64,000 bases of DNA from an uncultured Oscillospiraceae bacterium (GTDB taxonomy: Bacteria; Bacillota; Clostridia; Oscillospirales; Oscillospiraceae). The stretch's first letter is position 1. Each line of letters opens with the position of its first letter. The stretch covers positions 3,160-67,159 of the forward strand of contig CAKUIM010000010.1 in NCBI GenBank assembly GCA_934660965.1. The letters run 5' to 3'. Made by a program: the position numbers and the translations under genes. Positions 27,282 to 37,614 of the stretch are shown piece after piece. The notes below the pieces were generated by a model. The model was not told where the DNA came from, searched no databases, and was given only the letters and a program-made list of their open reading frames with translations.

Positions 27282-28169
27282 TTATTCGCTCAGGGGCTGG
27301 ATGGCGATGGCCTCGTCCATGAAGGTGTTGAAGTCATCGGCGGTGTACTGGGAAAGGACGCTGTTGAGGGCGTCGCACAGCTCGGTGTTGCCCTTCTGCA
27401 CGGAGATGCCGATGTTGATCTCCTCCTGGCTGACCTCGAAGTCGCCGTCGGTGCCGGAGAAGTCCAGCAGCTTCAGGTCGGGGTAGACGATAGTGGCGGC
27501 GGTGGCGGTGGGCATGTCGGTGACCACAAGGTCGCACACGCCGGTCTCCAGGGCCACCAGCATGGCCGGGGCGGTGTCCTGGGCGGCGAGGATGTTGGCG
27601 CCGGGGATCTGGGGCAGGCACGAGGTGTACCAGATGGTGCTGATCTGGCTGGTGCAGGTGGCGCCGGAAAGGTCAGATACCGACGCGGCGTCGGCATAGG
27701 GGCCGTCGGCCTTGACCAGGGTGACGATGGAGGCGTAGTAGTAGGGCTCGGTGAAGTCCACGGTCTCCAGACGCTCGCTGGTAATGGACTGGCCGGCGAT
27801 GGCGCAGTCGATGGTGCCAGCCTGGACGCCCAGGATCAGGCCGTCCCAGTCGGAGCGGACGATCTCAAGCTGCCAGCCCAGGGCGTCGCACAGGCGCTTG
27901 GCCCACTGCACGTCGTAGCCGTTGGCGTACTCGTTGGTGCCGGAGATGGGCACGGCGCCGTTGGAGTCGTCGGTCTGGGACCAGTTGTAGGGGGCGTAGG
28001 CGCACTCCATGCCCACCCGCAGGGTGCGGGTTTCCTGGGAGGGCTGGGCGCTGCCCGAGGCGGCGCTCTGGGAGGGGGCGGGAGAGCTGGCCTGGCCGCC
28101 GCCGGAGCAGGCGGTCAGCAGCAGCGCCATGGCGGCGCACAGCAGCAGGGCAAGGGTTCTTCTTCTCAT
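27282..28169 (-). CDS. Amino-acid-binding lipoprotein (probable lysine)
   Basis: This is a family 3 solute-binding protein, 295 residues. The signal peptide ends in lipobox LLTAC; a Ser/Pro/Gln-rich linker runs to about residue 45. The mature domain opens with LRVGMECAYAPYNW and contains DGLILGVQAGTIDCAIAGQSIT and PYYYASIVTLVKA. The start at ATG 28169 follows AAAAGGAG. It is the first gene behind the lysine riboswitch, so it should be expressed when lysine is scarce. Confidence 0.93.
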   Translation of the reverse strand: MRRRTLALLLCAAMALLLTACSGGGQASSPAPSQSAASGSAQPSQETRTLRVGMECAYAPYNWSQTDDSNGAVPISGTNEYANGYDVQWAKRLCDALGWQLEIVRSDWDGLILGVQAGTIDCAIAGQSITSERLETVDFTEPYYYASIVTLVKADGPYADAASVSDLSGATCTSQISTIWYTSCLPQIPGANILAAQDTAPAMLVALETGVCDLVVTDMPTATAATIVYPDLKLLDFSGTDGDFEVSQEEINIGISVQKGNTELCDALNSVLSQYTADDFNTFMDEAIAIQPLSE

Positions 28170-28216
28170 GATGTTTGTTCTCCTTTTCCGTTTGTTTTGC
28201 TCCTCTTGCCCGAGGG

Positions 28217-28253
28217 CAAAAAGAAAGACCATGAACCGCAGATGCGATCATGG
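28217..28253 (-). terminator. Riboswitch-controlled intrinsic terminator
   Basis: On the minus strand a CCATGATCGCA/TGCGGTTCATGG hairpin runs into TCTTTCTTTTT, 48 bases before the binding-protein start. It is the expression platform of the upstream lysine aptamer. Confidence 0.8.
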
Positions 28254-28295
28254 CCGACAAAACTCCGCCCGGAAAAGAGGGAGCCGCTCCTCCAT

Positions 28296-28453
28296 GATAG
28301 CGCTTCACACGGGGGTGTGACAGTCCAACGGGTATTTCCCGTTGACCCAGGCACGCACGGCCGGACCAGCCCTTGCGCCCTTCGGCGGCGACGCCTTTCG
28401 CCGGAAGCAGTTGTCCTTGCCCTCCGGGTACTTTTCGTAGCCGCGCCTCTATC
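28296..28453 (-). promoter_or_regulatory. Lysine riboswitch (L box)
   Basis: Read on the minus strand the leader has the L-box landmarks in order. The P1 arm is GATAGAGGCGCGG, followed by AAAAGTA, the GGCGAAAGGCGTCGCCGCCGAAG core, GGGCTGGTCCGGCC, a GGGTCAACGGG/CCCGTTGGACTG arm and the closing GCGCTATC. The match to the Bacillus lysC type leader is strong. Lysine binding should favour the terminator at 28217-28253 (an OFF switch). It identifies the downstream ABC importer as a lysine uptake system. Confidence 0.92.
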
Positions 28454-28472
28454 ATTGGTTCAATTTGCAAGC

Positions 28473-28501
28473 ATTATAGCGCGGCCATGCAGCGCTGTCA
28501 A
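28473..28501 (-). promoter_or_regulatory. Consensus SigA promoter of lysine importer
   Basis: Minus strand: TTGACA, 17 bases, TATAAT, both hexamers perfect. Transcription would start about 12 bases before the riboswitch P1 arm. Confidence 0.92.
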
Positions 28502-28544
28502 CGTCCCGGGGAGAAATTCGGCGAATTTTGCCCTGTGGAGCGGG

Positions 28545-28590
28545 AATGACCGCCGCCCCTGTGCAATTTGCACCGGGGCGGCGGTCATTT
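28545..28590 (-). terminator. Terminator after AGCS symporter gene
   Basis: A perfect stem (AATGACCGCCGCCCC...GGGGCGGCGGTCATT) lies 20 bases after the symporter stop. On the minus strand it is followed by only weak T richness; on the plus strand by TTTTG. Confidence 0.8.
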
Positions 28591-28610
28591 TGCGGGTCGT
28601 GTGGGGGGCG

Positions 28611-30032
28611 TCAGCGGAGACTTGCGCCCGCGCCGCGCTTAAAATGCACCATCTTCACCACCATGCCGGTGAGGGCGAAGAGGGCGATGGCGTTGGGGAT
28701 GACCATGAGGTTATTGAACATGTCGGTGAGCTCCCAGACCAGGTCATTGCTCATGAGGGTGCCCAGGAAAATGAACACCAGGGCGATGACGGAGTAGATG
28801 GCGGCGGCAGTCTTTTTGCCCAGCTTTTTCCCGAAAAGGTAGATGACGTTGATCTTGCCGAACATGTTCCAGCTGAGCACTGTGGAGAAGGCGAAGAAGA
28901 ACAGGCATACCGCCACGAAGATGGAGCCAACCTGGGTGCCGAACACGGTGCCGAAGGCGGTCTGGGCGAGGTTTGCCTTGCCGATGCCGGCGGGGATGGC
29001 GCCGGAGGCGAGGGGGCCGTCGGCGGTGTAGAGGGTGGAGATGATGACAAGGGCGTTGAGGGTGAGCACCACAAAGGTATCGATGAACACGCCGATCATG
29101 GCCACCACGCCCTGGTCATGGGGGTCCTTGACGTTTGCCTGGGCGTGGGCGTGGGGAGTGGAGCCCATGCCGGCCTCGTTGGAGAACAGGCCCCGCTTGG
29201 CGCCCTGGCTGACGGCGGTCTTGATGGCGTAGCCGAAGCCGCCGCCGATGATGGCCTGGGGCTGGAAGGCGTATTTGAAGATCATGGCGAAGGTGGCGGG
29301 CAGGTACGTGATGCGGGCGATGAGCACCACAAGGCCGCCGGCAAGGAAGATAAGGGCCATGATGGGGACGATCTTTTCCGTCACGGCGGCCAGGCGCTGC
29401 ACGCCGCCCAGGAAGATCACCGCGCAGATGACGGCCAGGATGACGCCCACGATCCAGGAGGGGATGCCGAAGGCGGTCTCAAAGGTGGAGCCGATGGAGT
29501 TGGACTGCACCATGCAGCCCATGAAGCCCAGGGCCAGGATGATGGCCACGGCGAAGAAGCCGGCCAGGAACTTGCCGAAGGCGCCCCGGAAGGCGGTGGT
29601 GATATAGTAGACGGGGCCGCCGTGGACGGTGCCGTCCTGGTCCACCCTGCGGGTCTTGATGGCCAGGGTGGCCTCGGCGTAGATGGTGGCCATGCCGAAG
29701 AAGGCGATGATCCACATCCAGAAGATGGCCCCGGGGCCGCCGGTGAGGATGGCGCCGGAGGCGCCCACGATGTTGCCCGTGCCCACCTGGGCGGCGATGG
29801 CGGTGGCCAGGGCCTGGAAGGAGCTCATGCCGCTCTCATGCTTTTTGCCCCGGAGGGTGAGGGTCCCGAATACCTTTTTCATGCCCTCGCCGAAGCAGCG
29901 CACCTGCACGAACCGGGTGCGCACGGAGTACCAAAGGCCCACCGCCACCAGCAGGAACACCAGAATATAGTTCGACAGGTACTCGTTGATCTTTGCCACA
30001 ATGGGCAGCAGTACGTTTTCCAGATTTTCCAT
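28611..30032 (-). CDS. Alanine/glycine:cation symporter (AGCS family)
   Basis: This is a Na+- or H+-coupled carrier for alanine or glycine, 473 residues with about 11 membrane segments. Family landmarks include FGEGMKKVFG, SSFQALATAIAAQVGTGNIVG, GPGAIFWMW and KRGLFSNEAGMGSTPHAHA. The true start is ATG 30032, 6 bases after AGGAGAGG; the frame stays open into the riboswitch leader, but that part is not translated sense. A tandem glycine riboswitch in its leader points to glycine as the physiological substrate. Confidence 0.94.
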   Translation of the reverse strand: MENLENVLLPIVAKINEYLSNYILVFLLVAVGLWYSVRTRFVQVRCFGEGMKKVFGTLTLRGKKHESGMSSFQALATAIAAQVGTGNIVGASGAILTGGPGAIFWMWIIAFFGMATIYAEATLAIKTRRVDQDGTVHGGPVYYITTAFRGAFGKFLAGFFAVAIILALGFMGCMVQSNSIGSTFETAFGIPSWIVGVILAVICAVIFLGGVQRLAAVTEKIVPIMALIFLAGGLVVLIARITYLPATFAMIFKYAFQPQAIIGGGFGYAIKTAVSQGAKRGLFSNEAGMGSTPHAHAQANVKDPHDQGVVAMIGVFIDTFVVLTLNALVIISTLYTADGPLASGAIPAGIGKANLAQTAFGTVFGTQVGSIFVAVCLFFFAFSTVLSWNMFGKINVIYLFGKKLGKKTAAAIYSVIALVFIFLGTLMSNDLVWELTDMFNNLMVIPNAIALFALTGMVVKMVHFKRGAGASLR

Positions 30033-30053
30033 AGTAAACCTCTCCTCTTTTCC

Positions 30054-30090
30054 GAAAAGAAACAGGCCGCGGAGGGATGCTCCACGGCCT
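30054..30090 (-). terminator. Riboswitch expression-platform terminator
   Basis: Minus strand AGGCCGTGGAG/CTCCGCGGCCT hairpin followed by TTTCTTTT, between the glycine aptamers and the start codon. Confidence 0.78.
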
Positions 30091-30140
30091 TGGGAAAAAC
30101 GGAAAGGCAGCGGGCATGCGCCCGCCGGGGTTTTCGTCAT

Positions 30141-30330
30141 CCTCTGTCCTTTTGCCTGAGAGATTGGCGGCGGCCGCTTCCGACCGTCCGCTTTGCACCT
30201 TCGGCACTCAAACCATTGAGCTTCTCCAGAGTTACATCCGCGCACAGTCCTGATCCCCTGGGGGACACCTGAGAGTGTTACTCCTTCGGTAAGCCGTAAC
30301 GGCTGTTTTCCTGGGCGCTTCGTCTGTTCT
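30141..30330 (-). promoter_or_regulatory. Tandem glycine riboswitch
   Basis: Minus strand. The first aptamer holds CCGAAGGAGTAA and ACTCTCAGGTG. The second holds CTCTGGAGA, GTGCCGAAGGTGCAA and TCTCTCAGGCAAAAGGAC, followed by AGAGG. These are the two gcvT-type aptamers joined by a short linker. In most known cases glycine binding turns expression on; here the terminator at 30054-30090 is the likely switch. Confidence 0.93.
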
Positions 30331-30347
30331 GTTCAGTTGTGATGGAC

Positions 30348-30376
30348 ATTATACCGCACTGCACGGACGGCGTCAA
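30348..30376 (-). promoter_or_regulatory. SigA promoter of glycine riboswitch transcript
   Basis: Minus strand TTGACG, 17 bases, TATAAT, about 20 bases before the first aptamer. Confidence 0.88.
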
Positions 30377-30505
30377 GCCCCGGGGAGGCGGAAAGAGCGC
30401 CAAAATGCGGGGCGGGGCGGGGGAAAACTTTGTGCGGGCGGACGGAAGGAAGGGGGCGGGCGGGCCCGACGGGGGGCGGGAGGGACTGGCGGCGGGGGGC
30501 GGAAG

Positions 30506-30533
30506 TTGACATTTCGGGCAGAGGGAGTATACT
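30506..30533 (+). promoter_or_regulatory. SigA-type promoter of beta-helix protein gene
   Basis: TTGACA, 16-base spacer, TATACT, in an AT-rich pocket 67 bases before the start codon. The stretch 30377-30505 holds nothing else I can support. Confidence 0.75.
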
Positions 30534-30599
30534 ATTCATATTAATAAATAAAATGCGGAAAACCATGACGGACTCCATGGAAGAGAGGGCGAAGCGGCA

Positions 30600-33278
30600 A
30601 TGAGAAAACGTGCTTTCAGATTTTTGCTTGTGCTGATGCTGGCGGCGGTCTGTATCCTCCCGGCGGCAGCGGATGATGGGCAGGAGCAGGTCCTGGACCT
30701 GGTACAGGGCTCTGTTACCCTTACTGAGCCGGGCACCTACCGGATTGTCGGCTACGGCGTGCAGACGGCCAACGCCGTCACCGTATCGGCAGGCTCGGGC
30801 GGCGGCAGATATAATGTCACGCTGGACAATGTGAACATCAGCGCGGGAACGGCCCTTTCTATCAGCGGCAATCCCAGCGTTTTCCTCACCCTTGCCGGCG
30901 AGAATACCCTGACAAGCTCCAAAGGGCCGGGGCTGGAGGTGGGCGGCAGCGGCAATATCTCCATCGACGGCACCGGCAGCCTGACTGCCCAGGGCGGCAG
31001 AGGCGAGTCCGGCATCGGCGGCAGCGACTGCGGCGCCATCGCCATCAGGGGCGGTACCATCCGGGCCACGAGCGGTTACGGCAGCGCCGTGGCCATCGGC
31101 GGCAATCGGTGTTCGGGAATCCATATCTACGGCGGCGATGTGACCGCCGTGAGCAACCGCAGCAGCGACAAGAAAACCCAGGTCCCCGCCATCGGCAGCT
31201 ATGCCTCCGGCAGCACCATGCGCCTTACCATCAGCGGCGGCACGGTCAATGCCACCGGAAGCCTTGCGTTCAACGCAAGGACCGTATCCATCAGCGGCGG
31301 CAGCGTCACCGCAAATGGCGGCATTCTGGCCACCTGCACGGCGGCGGAGGAGAACGCCGTCGCCATCAGCGGCGGCACCGTAGCAGTCCCCGACGGCGGC
31401 ATTCTGGGCAGGCAGATTGTGATTTCCGGCGGACAGGTGGAGGCGGTGGGCGAGCCGGCCATCGGTTACAACTGCACCAGCAGCGCGAGCTCCGCCAGCG
31501 TGACCATCTCGGGCGGCACCGTTACCGCCAGCGGCACGGGTTTTGTCATCGGCGCCGTGCCGGGCGGCACCCCCATCAGCAGCACGGTGAATATTTCCGG
31601 GGCCACGGTCAATGTGTTCTCCGAGTGTGCAGACGGCGTTGTGGGCGCAAAGTACAGATTGAGACAGGTAGCGAGTTCCATCGTGAAGGTGAAAAATGCC
31701 AGCGTTTTCATGGGCAACGCCGGCAGCGATTTCTACACGGTTGGAAACGCCTCCGGCAATATCGGCACACCCCGGCGCTACTGCGTCCGGGGGCTGACGG
31801 CGCCCTTTACCGTCACGGCCGGCAGCGAGACCTTTATCATTCCTGCCTCCCACGACGCGGATTCGGACTATCTCCACCTCTATCTTGACGAGACGGTCAC
31901 AGACATCACCGTCAACGGCCAGCCGTGCAGCCCGGAGGACGACGCGGTGCTGCCCGCCGGGGGCGACCTCATCCTCTATGCGCCGGGCACCTACACCGTC
32001 CAGGGGGATGGGCAGACGGTGACGGGGCGCATCCTGTGCAAGGGGACGGGGGCGCTGAATGTGACCTTTGAGAATGTGAAGCTGACCAACACCCGGATTC
32101 CCCTGGTTCTGTGTGCCCAGGAGCTTGCCCTGCGCCTGGAGGGGGAGAACAGCGCTGCCTGCACCGCCGCCCAGAGCCCGACTCTGCACATGGGCAGCGG
32201 CTGCGCCATGACGGTCTCGGGCAGCGGCGCGCTGAAACTGGAGAATGTGTTTGGCAGCGTTGTTTCCGGCGGCGGGAGCCTGACGGTGGAGGGCGGCGAC
32301 CTGGCCGTCATAAACCCTTCGGAGTCACTGCGATTCTATGGCATAGCGCTCAAAAGCGTGAACGTCAATGGCGGAACGCTGCAGACCAACTGCGGCATTG
32401 GGGGCGTGAATGGCTGCGCGGTGACGGTCAGCGGCGGTGCGCTGAATGCCGAATATGGGGGGCAGAGCGTCAGCGCCGACATCACGGTGACGGGCGGCGC
32501 TTTGATTGTTGATAACCATTATAATATCGGCGGAGCGAGCTGCAATATCACTGTCAGCGGCGGGCGCGTGAAGGCTGGTTCTATGACCTGCGCCGCGCTG
32601 AATGTCTCCGGCGGCGAGGTGGAGCTTTCCGGCAGCAGTCACAGCGCCATTAAAGCCGGACAGGTCACGCTGACCGGCGGCACGGTCACGGCCAGCGCCA
32701 GCAGCAACGGCTACGGCTACGGCATTGAGGCGGATACCATCCTGGTGGGCGCATGCAGCGTAAAGGCAGTGGGCGCCGAGACCAGAGGCGCCATGAGCAG
32801 CGAGCCCCGGGCCGCCGCCGCGCCCTACGGCGCCGTGTCGCTGCACACCTATTCGGTGGCCGGCCTCGATGCGCCCTATGAGGTGCGTGTGGGGGAGGAG
32901 AGCTTTACTGTGCCGGCGGCCCACCCTGGGGACGAGCAGCTCTATCTCTACCTGGACGGCACCCAGGCTGTCACCATCAACGGCCGCAGCTACGAGCTCT
33001 TCCTCACCGACAGCCAGGGCCGGTGGGTCTGCGATCTGGCGGGGCAGAGCACCTGCACCGTGCATATGCAGCGGCGGGAGGCGCTGGAGGAGGAGTGCCG
33101 CCTGGCCGTGGCCAGCTATGACGCCCAGGGGAGATTCCTGTCCGTCGCCATCTACAGCGTGGAGGCGGGGAGCGGCACGTTCAGCGCCCAGCTCACCCTT
33201 CCGGCGGGGGCGGGGATGGTCAAGATCTTCCTGATGAGCGACCAATATGCCCCTCTGTCCTCCTTTGCGTCCATTTGA
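30600..33278 (+). CDS. Secreted right-handed beta-helix repeat protein
   Basis: This 892-residue exported protein has a signal peptide at residues 1-24 (LLVLMLAAVCILPAAADD). Most of the sequence is a long series of short repeats built on ISGGTV / VSGGAL / ITGGAL, typical of parallel beta-helix adhesins and polysaccharide-binding surface proteins. Two copies of a hinge segment occur (RRYCVRGLTAPFTVTAGSETF near 390 and HTYSVAGLDAPYEVRVGEESF near 755), each followed by DYLHLYLDETVTDITVNG-type sequence, so the protein holds a duplicated unit. The last 60 residues (VASYDAQGRFLSVAIYSVEAG) match the end of the protein at 2-1531. There is no LPXTG or SLH domain, so surface attachment is unexplained. 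Ligand unknown. Confidence 0.8.
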   Translation: MRKRAFRFLLVLMLAAVCILPAAADDGQEQVLDLVQGSVTLTEPGTYRIVGYGVQTANAVTVSAGSGGGRYNVTLDNVNISAGTALSISGNPSVFLTLAGENTLTSSKGPGLEVGGSGNISIDGTGSLTAQGGRGESGIGGSDCGAIAIRGGTIRATSGYGSAVAIGGNRCSGIHIYGGDVTAVSNRSSDKKTQVPAIGSYASGSTMRLTISGGTVNATGSLAFNARTVSISGGSVTANGGILATCTAAEENAVAISGGTVAVPDGGILGRQIVISGGQVEAVGEPAIGYNCTSSASSASVTISGGTVTASGTGFVIGAVPGGTPISSTVNISGATVNVFSECADGVVGAKYRLRQVASSIVKVKNASVFMGNAGSDFYTVGNASGNIGTPRRYCVRGLTAPFTVTAGSETFIIPASHDADSDYLHLYLDETVTDITVNGQPCSPEDDAVLPAGGDLILYAPGTYTVQGDGQTVTGRILCKGTGALNVTFENVKLTNTRIPLVLCAQELALRLEGENSAACTAAQSPTLHMGSGCAMTVSGSGALKLENVFGSVVSGGGSLTVEGGDLAVINPSESLRFYGIALKSVNVNGGTLQTNCGIGGVNGCAVTVSGGALNAEYGGQSVSADITVTGGALIVDNHYNIGGASCNITVSGGRVKAGSMTCAALNVSGGEVELSGSSHSAIKAGQVTLTGGTVTASASSNGYGYGIEADTILVGACSVKAVGAETRGAMSSEPRAAAAPYGAVSLHTYSVAGLDAPYEVRVGEESFTVPAAHPGDEQLYLYLDGTQAVTINGRSYELFLTDSQGRWVCDLAGQSTCTVHMQRREALEEECRLAVASYDAQGRFLSVAIYSVEAGSGTFSAQLTLPAGAGMVKIFLMSDQYAPLSSFASI

Positions 33279-33330
33279 CGGGAGGGGCCGCGCCTGACTG
33301 CGCCGCCCTTCCTTCGACCCAGCACAAAGC

Positions 33331-33383
33331 GGCCCTCTGCCGGAACGCCCTGTTCTTTAGGGACCCGGCAGGGGGCTATTTTT
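33331..33383 (+). terminator. Terminator after beta-helix gene
   Basis: GCCCTCTGCCGG/CCGGCAGGGGGC outer stem with an inner hairpin and a T5 tail. Confidence 0.78.
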
Positions 33384-33466
33384 GCGGCGTGCCGGAGAGC
33401 GGCTTGGGCTGCGGGGGAGTGGGCGCGTTTAATTTACAATTTCCTCTTTTTTCTCCCGGGAGGGTA

Positions 33467-33475
33467 TGGTATAAT
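33467..33475 (+). promoter_or_regulatory. Extended -10 promoter of secA
   Basis: TGGTATAAT gives a perfect extended -10; the -35 region is only T-rich. The leader to the secA start is about 150 bases and contains no other gene. Confidence 0.6.
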
Positions 33476-33630
33476 AACGCAAAACGGCGGCTGACCGGGC
33501 GAGGGCACCGCCCCGGCGGCCTGCGGGCAGGGCCGGGGACGGGCCGCTTAAACGGCCGGAGCCATGCATGAGAACAGCCGCGCCCCATGGGGAATTTTCG
33601 GGGCGCGGAAAAAGAAAGGATACAGAAGCT

Positions 33631-36417
<2,787 letters not shown>

Positions 36418-36494
36418 GATTTTCGCGCCCGGTGTGGAAAAGTGAGCGGAAGCGGCACTTTTTCCACAGGGCCGCAGGGCGGCCCCGGCGCGGG

Positions 36495-36604
36495 TGCGCC
36501 GTACAAGTCTTTTCGCGCAGCGAAAAGCTTGGCGCAAGGCAGAATTCATTTCTGCCGCGCAATGAAAAACGGGGTCCCCGGCCGGCGGGAGCCGGCTGGG
36601 GGGG
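36495..36604 (+). other. Spacer between secA 3'-end repeats
   Basis: These 110 bases have no supported gene. They contain two perfect small hairpins, CTTTTCGC-GCA-GCGAAAAG and GGCAGAA-TTCA-TTTCTGCC, and a CCGGCCGGCGGGAGCCGGCTGG block. Confidence 0.6.
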
Positions 36605-36721
36605 AAAGTGCACCTGCCCGGAGTATCATAGGGACGTGCAGTAAGATTTCCGCGCCCGGTGTGGAAAAGTGAGCGGAAGCGGCACTTTTTCCACAGGGCC
36701 GCAGGGCGGCCCCGGCGCGGG
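36605..36721 (+). repeat. 117-base direct repeat, copy 2 (secA remnant)
   Basis: This is a duplicate of the secA 3' end: the codons for [12 protein letters not shown] and a stop are readable at 36605-36644, without the rest of the gene. It carries the hairpin directly in front of the pgeF ribosome binding site. Confidence 0.9.
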
Positions 36722-36737
36722 CGGAAAGGAGATGCGT

Positions 36738-37553
36738 ATGGCGATCATCGAGCGGGAGCGCTGCGGCGTTGTGTTTGAGGCGTCCGAGCAGCTGGAGGCC
36801 CGGGGCGGCATCGCCCACGGTTTTTCCACCCGGCTGGGGGGCGTGTCCGAAGGGGTGTACGCCTCCATGAACCTGGGGCTCAACCGGGGGGACGACCCCG
36901 CCTGCGTCCGGGAGAATTACCGCCGCTTCCTGGGGGCCATCGGCGCCCGGGGGGCGCGGCTTGCCATGTGCAATCAGGTCCATGGCTGCCACGTGCGCAC
37001 CATCACCACCGCGGATGTCAAGACCGACCTCTATGAAAAGCTGGGCTACGAGGGGGACGGCATGATCACCGCCATCCCCGGGGTGACGCTGCTGGTCTTT
37101 GCCGCCGACTGCATCCCGGTGCTGCTCTACGACCCCCGGCGGCGGGTCATCGGCGCGGTCCACGCCGGCTGGCGGGGGACGGCCGCGGGCATCGTCACCG
37201 AGGCGGTGGAGCGCATGAAGCTGGTGTACGGCTGCCGGCCGGAGGACATTCTGGCGGCGGTTGGCCCCGGCATCGGCCCCGACTGCTTCGAGACCCACGA
37301 GGACGTGCCCAACGCCATGATGGCGGCAGTGGCGTCCCCGGCGCTTCCGTATATTACCATCAAGGAAAACGGGAAGTTTGCCGTGGACCTCAAGGGCATC
37401 AACGCAAGGCGGCTGGAGCTTGCCGGCCTTGCCGCGGAGAACATCGCGGTGAGCGGTGAGTGCACGGCCTGCTTAAAGGATAAATACTGGAGCCACCGCC
37501 TGCAGGGCGAGGCCAGAGGCTCCATGGCAGCCGCCATTGAACTGTTGGAATAA
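36738..37553 (+). CDS. pgeF: Peptidoglycan editing factor PgeF (YfiH family)
   Basis: This copper/zinc laccase-fold protein of 271 residues is related to the enzyme that removes wrongly built L-Ser muropeptide precursors; other members act on purine nucleosides. Metal-site motifs are the first His in CNQVHGCHV, the Cys in FAADCIPVLLYD and the His in AVHAGWRGTAAGI. The start at ATG 36738 is 6 bases after AAAGGAG; an ATG 6 bases earlier abuts that site. It lies between secA and purL on the same strand. Confidence 0.92.
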   Translation: MAIIERERCGVVFEASEQLEARGGIAHGFSTRLGGVSEGVYASMNLGLNRGDDPACVRENYRRFLGAIGARGARLAMCNQVHGCHVRTITTADVKTDLYEKLGYEGDGMITAIPGVTLLVFAADCIPVLLYDPRRRVIGAVHAGWRGTAAGIVTEAVERMKLVYGCRPEDILAAVGPGIGPDCFETHEDVPNAMMAAVASPALPYITIKENGKFAVDLKGINARRLELAGLAAENIAVSGECTACLKDKYWSHRLQGEARGSMAAAIELLE

Positions 37554-37614
37554 GCAGGGCGGCTGCTTTTTCTGCCCAAAAAAGAGAAAAACTGTATGTT
37601 GGAGGAGACCGGGC

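Noticed and set aside
27219..30272. About 1000-codon plus-strand frame over the ABC and AGCS genes
   Set aside because: It covers two riboswitches, terminators and well-supported minus-strand genes, and its translation has no family resemblance.
30600..33278. Repeated GGCGGCAC-type DNA as a tandem repeat or CRISPR
   Set aside because: The repeats are irregular in spacing and are explained by ISGGTV beta-helix repeats in the protein.
36605..36644. secA pseudogene
   Set aside because: Only the last 13 codons are present as part of a 117-base duplication, so it is listed as a repeat and not a gene.
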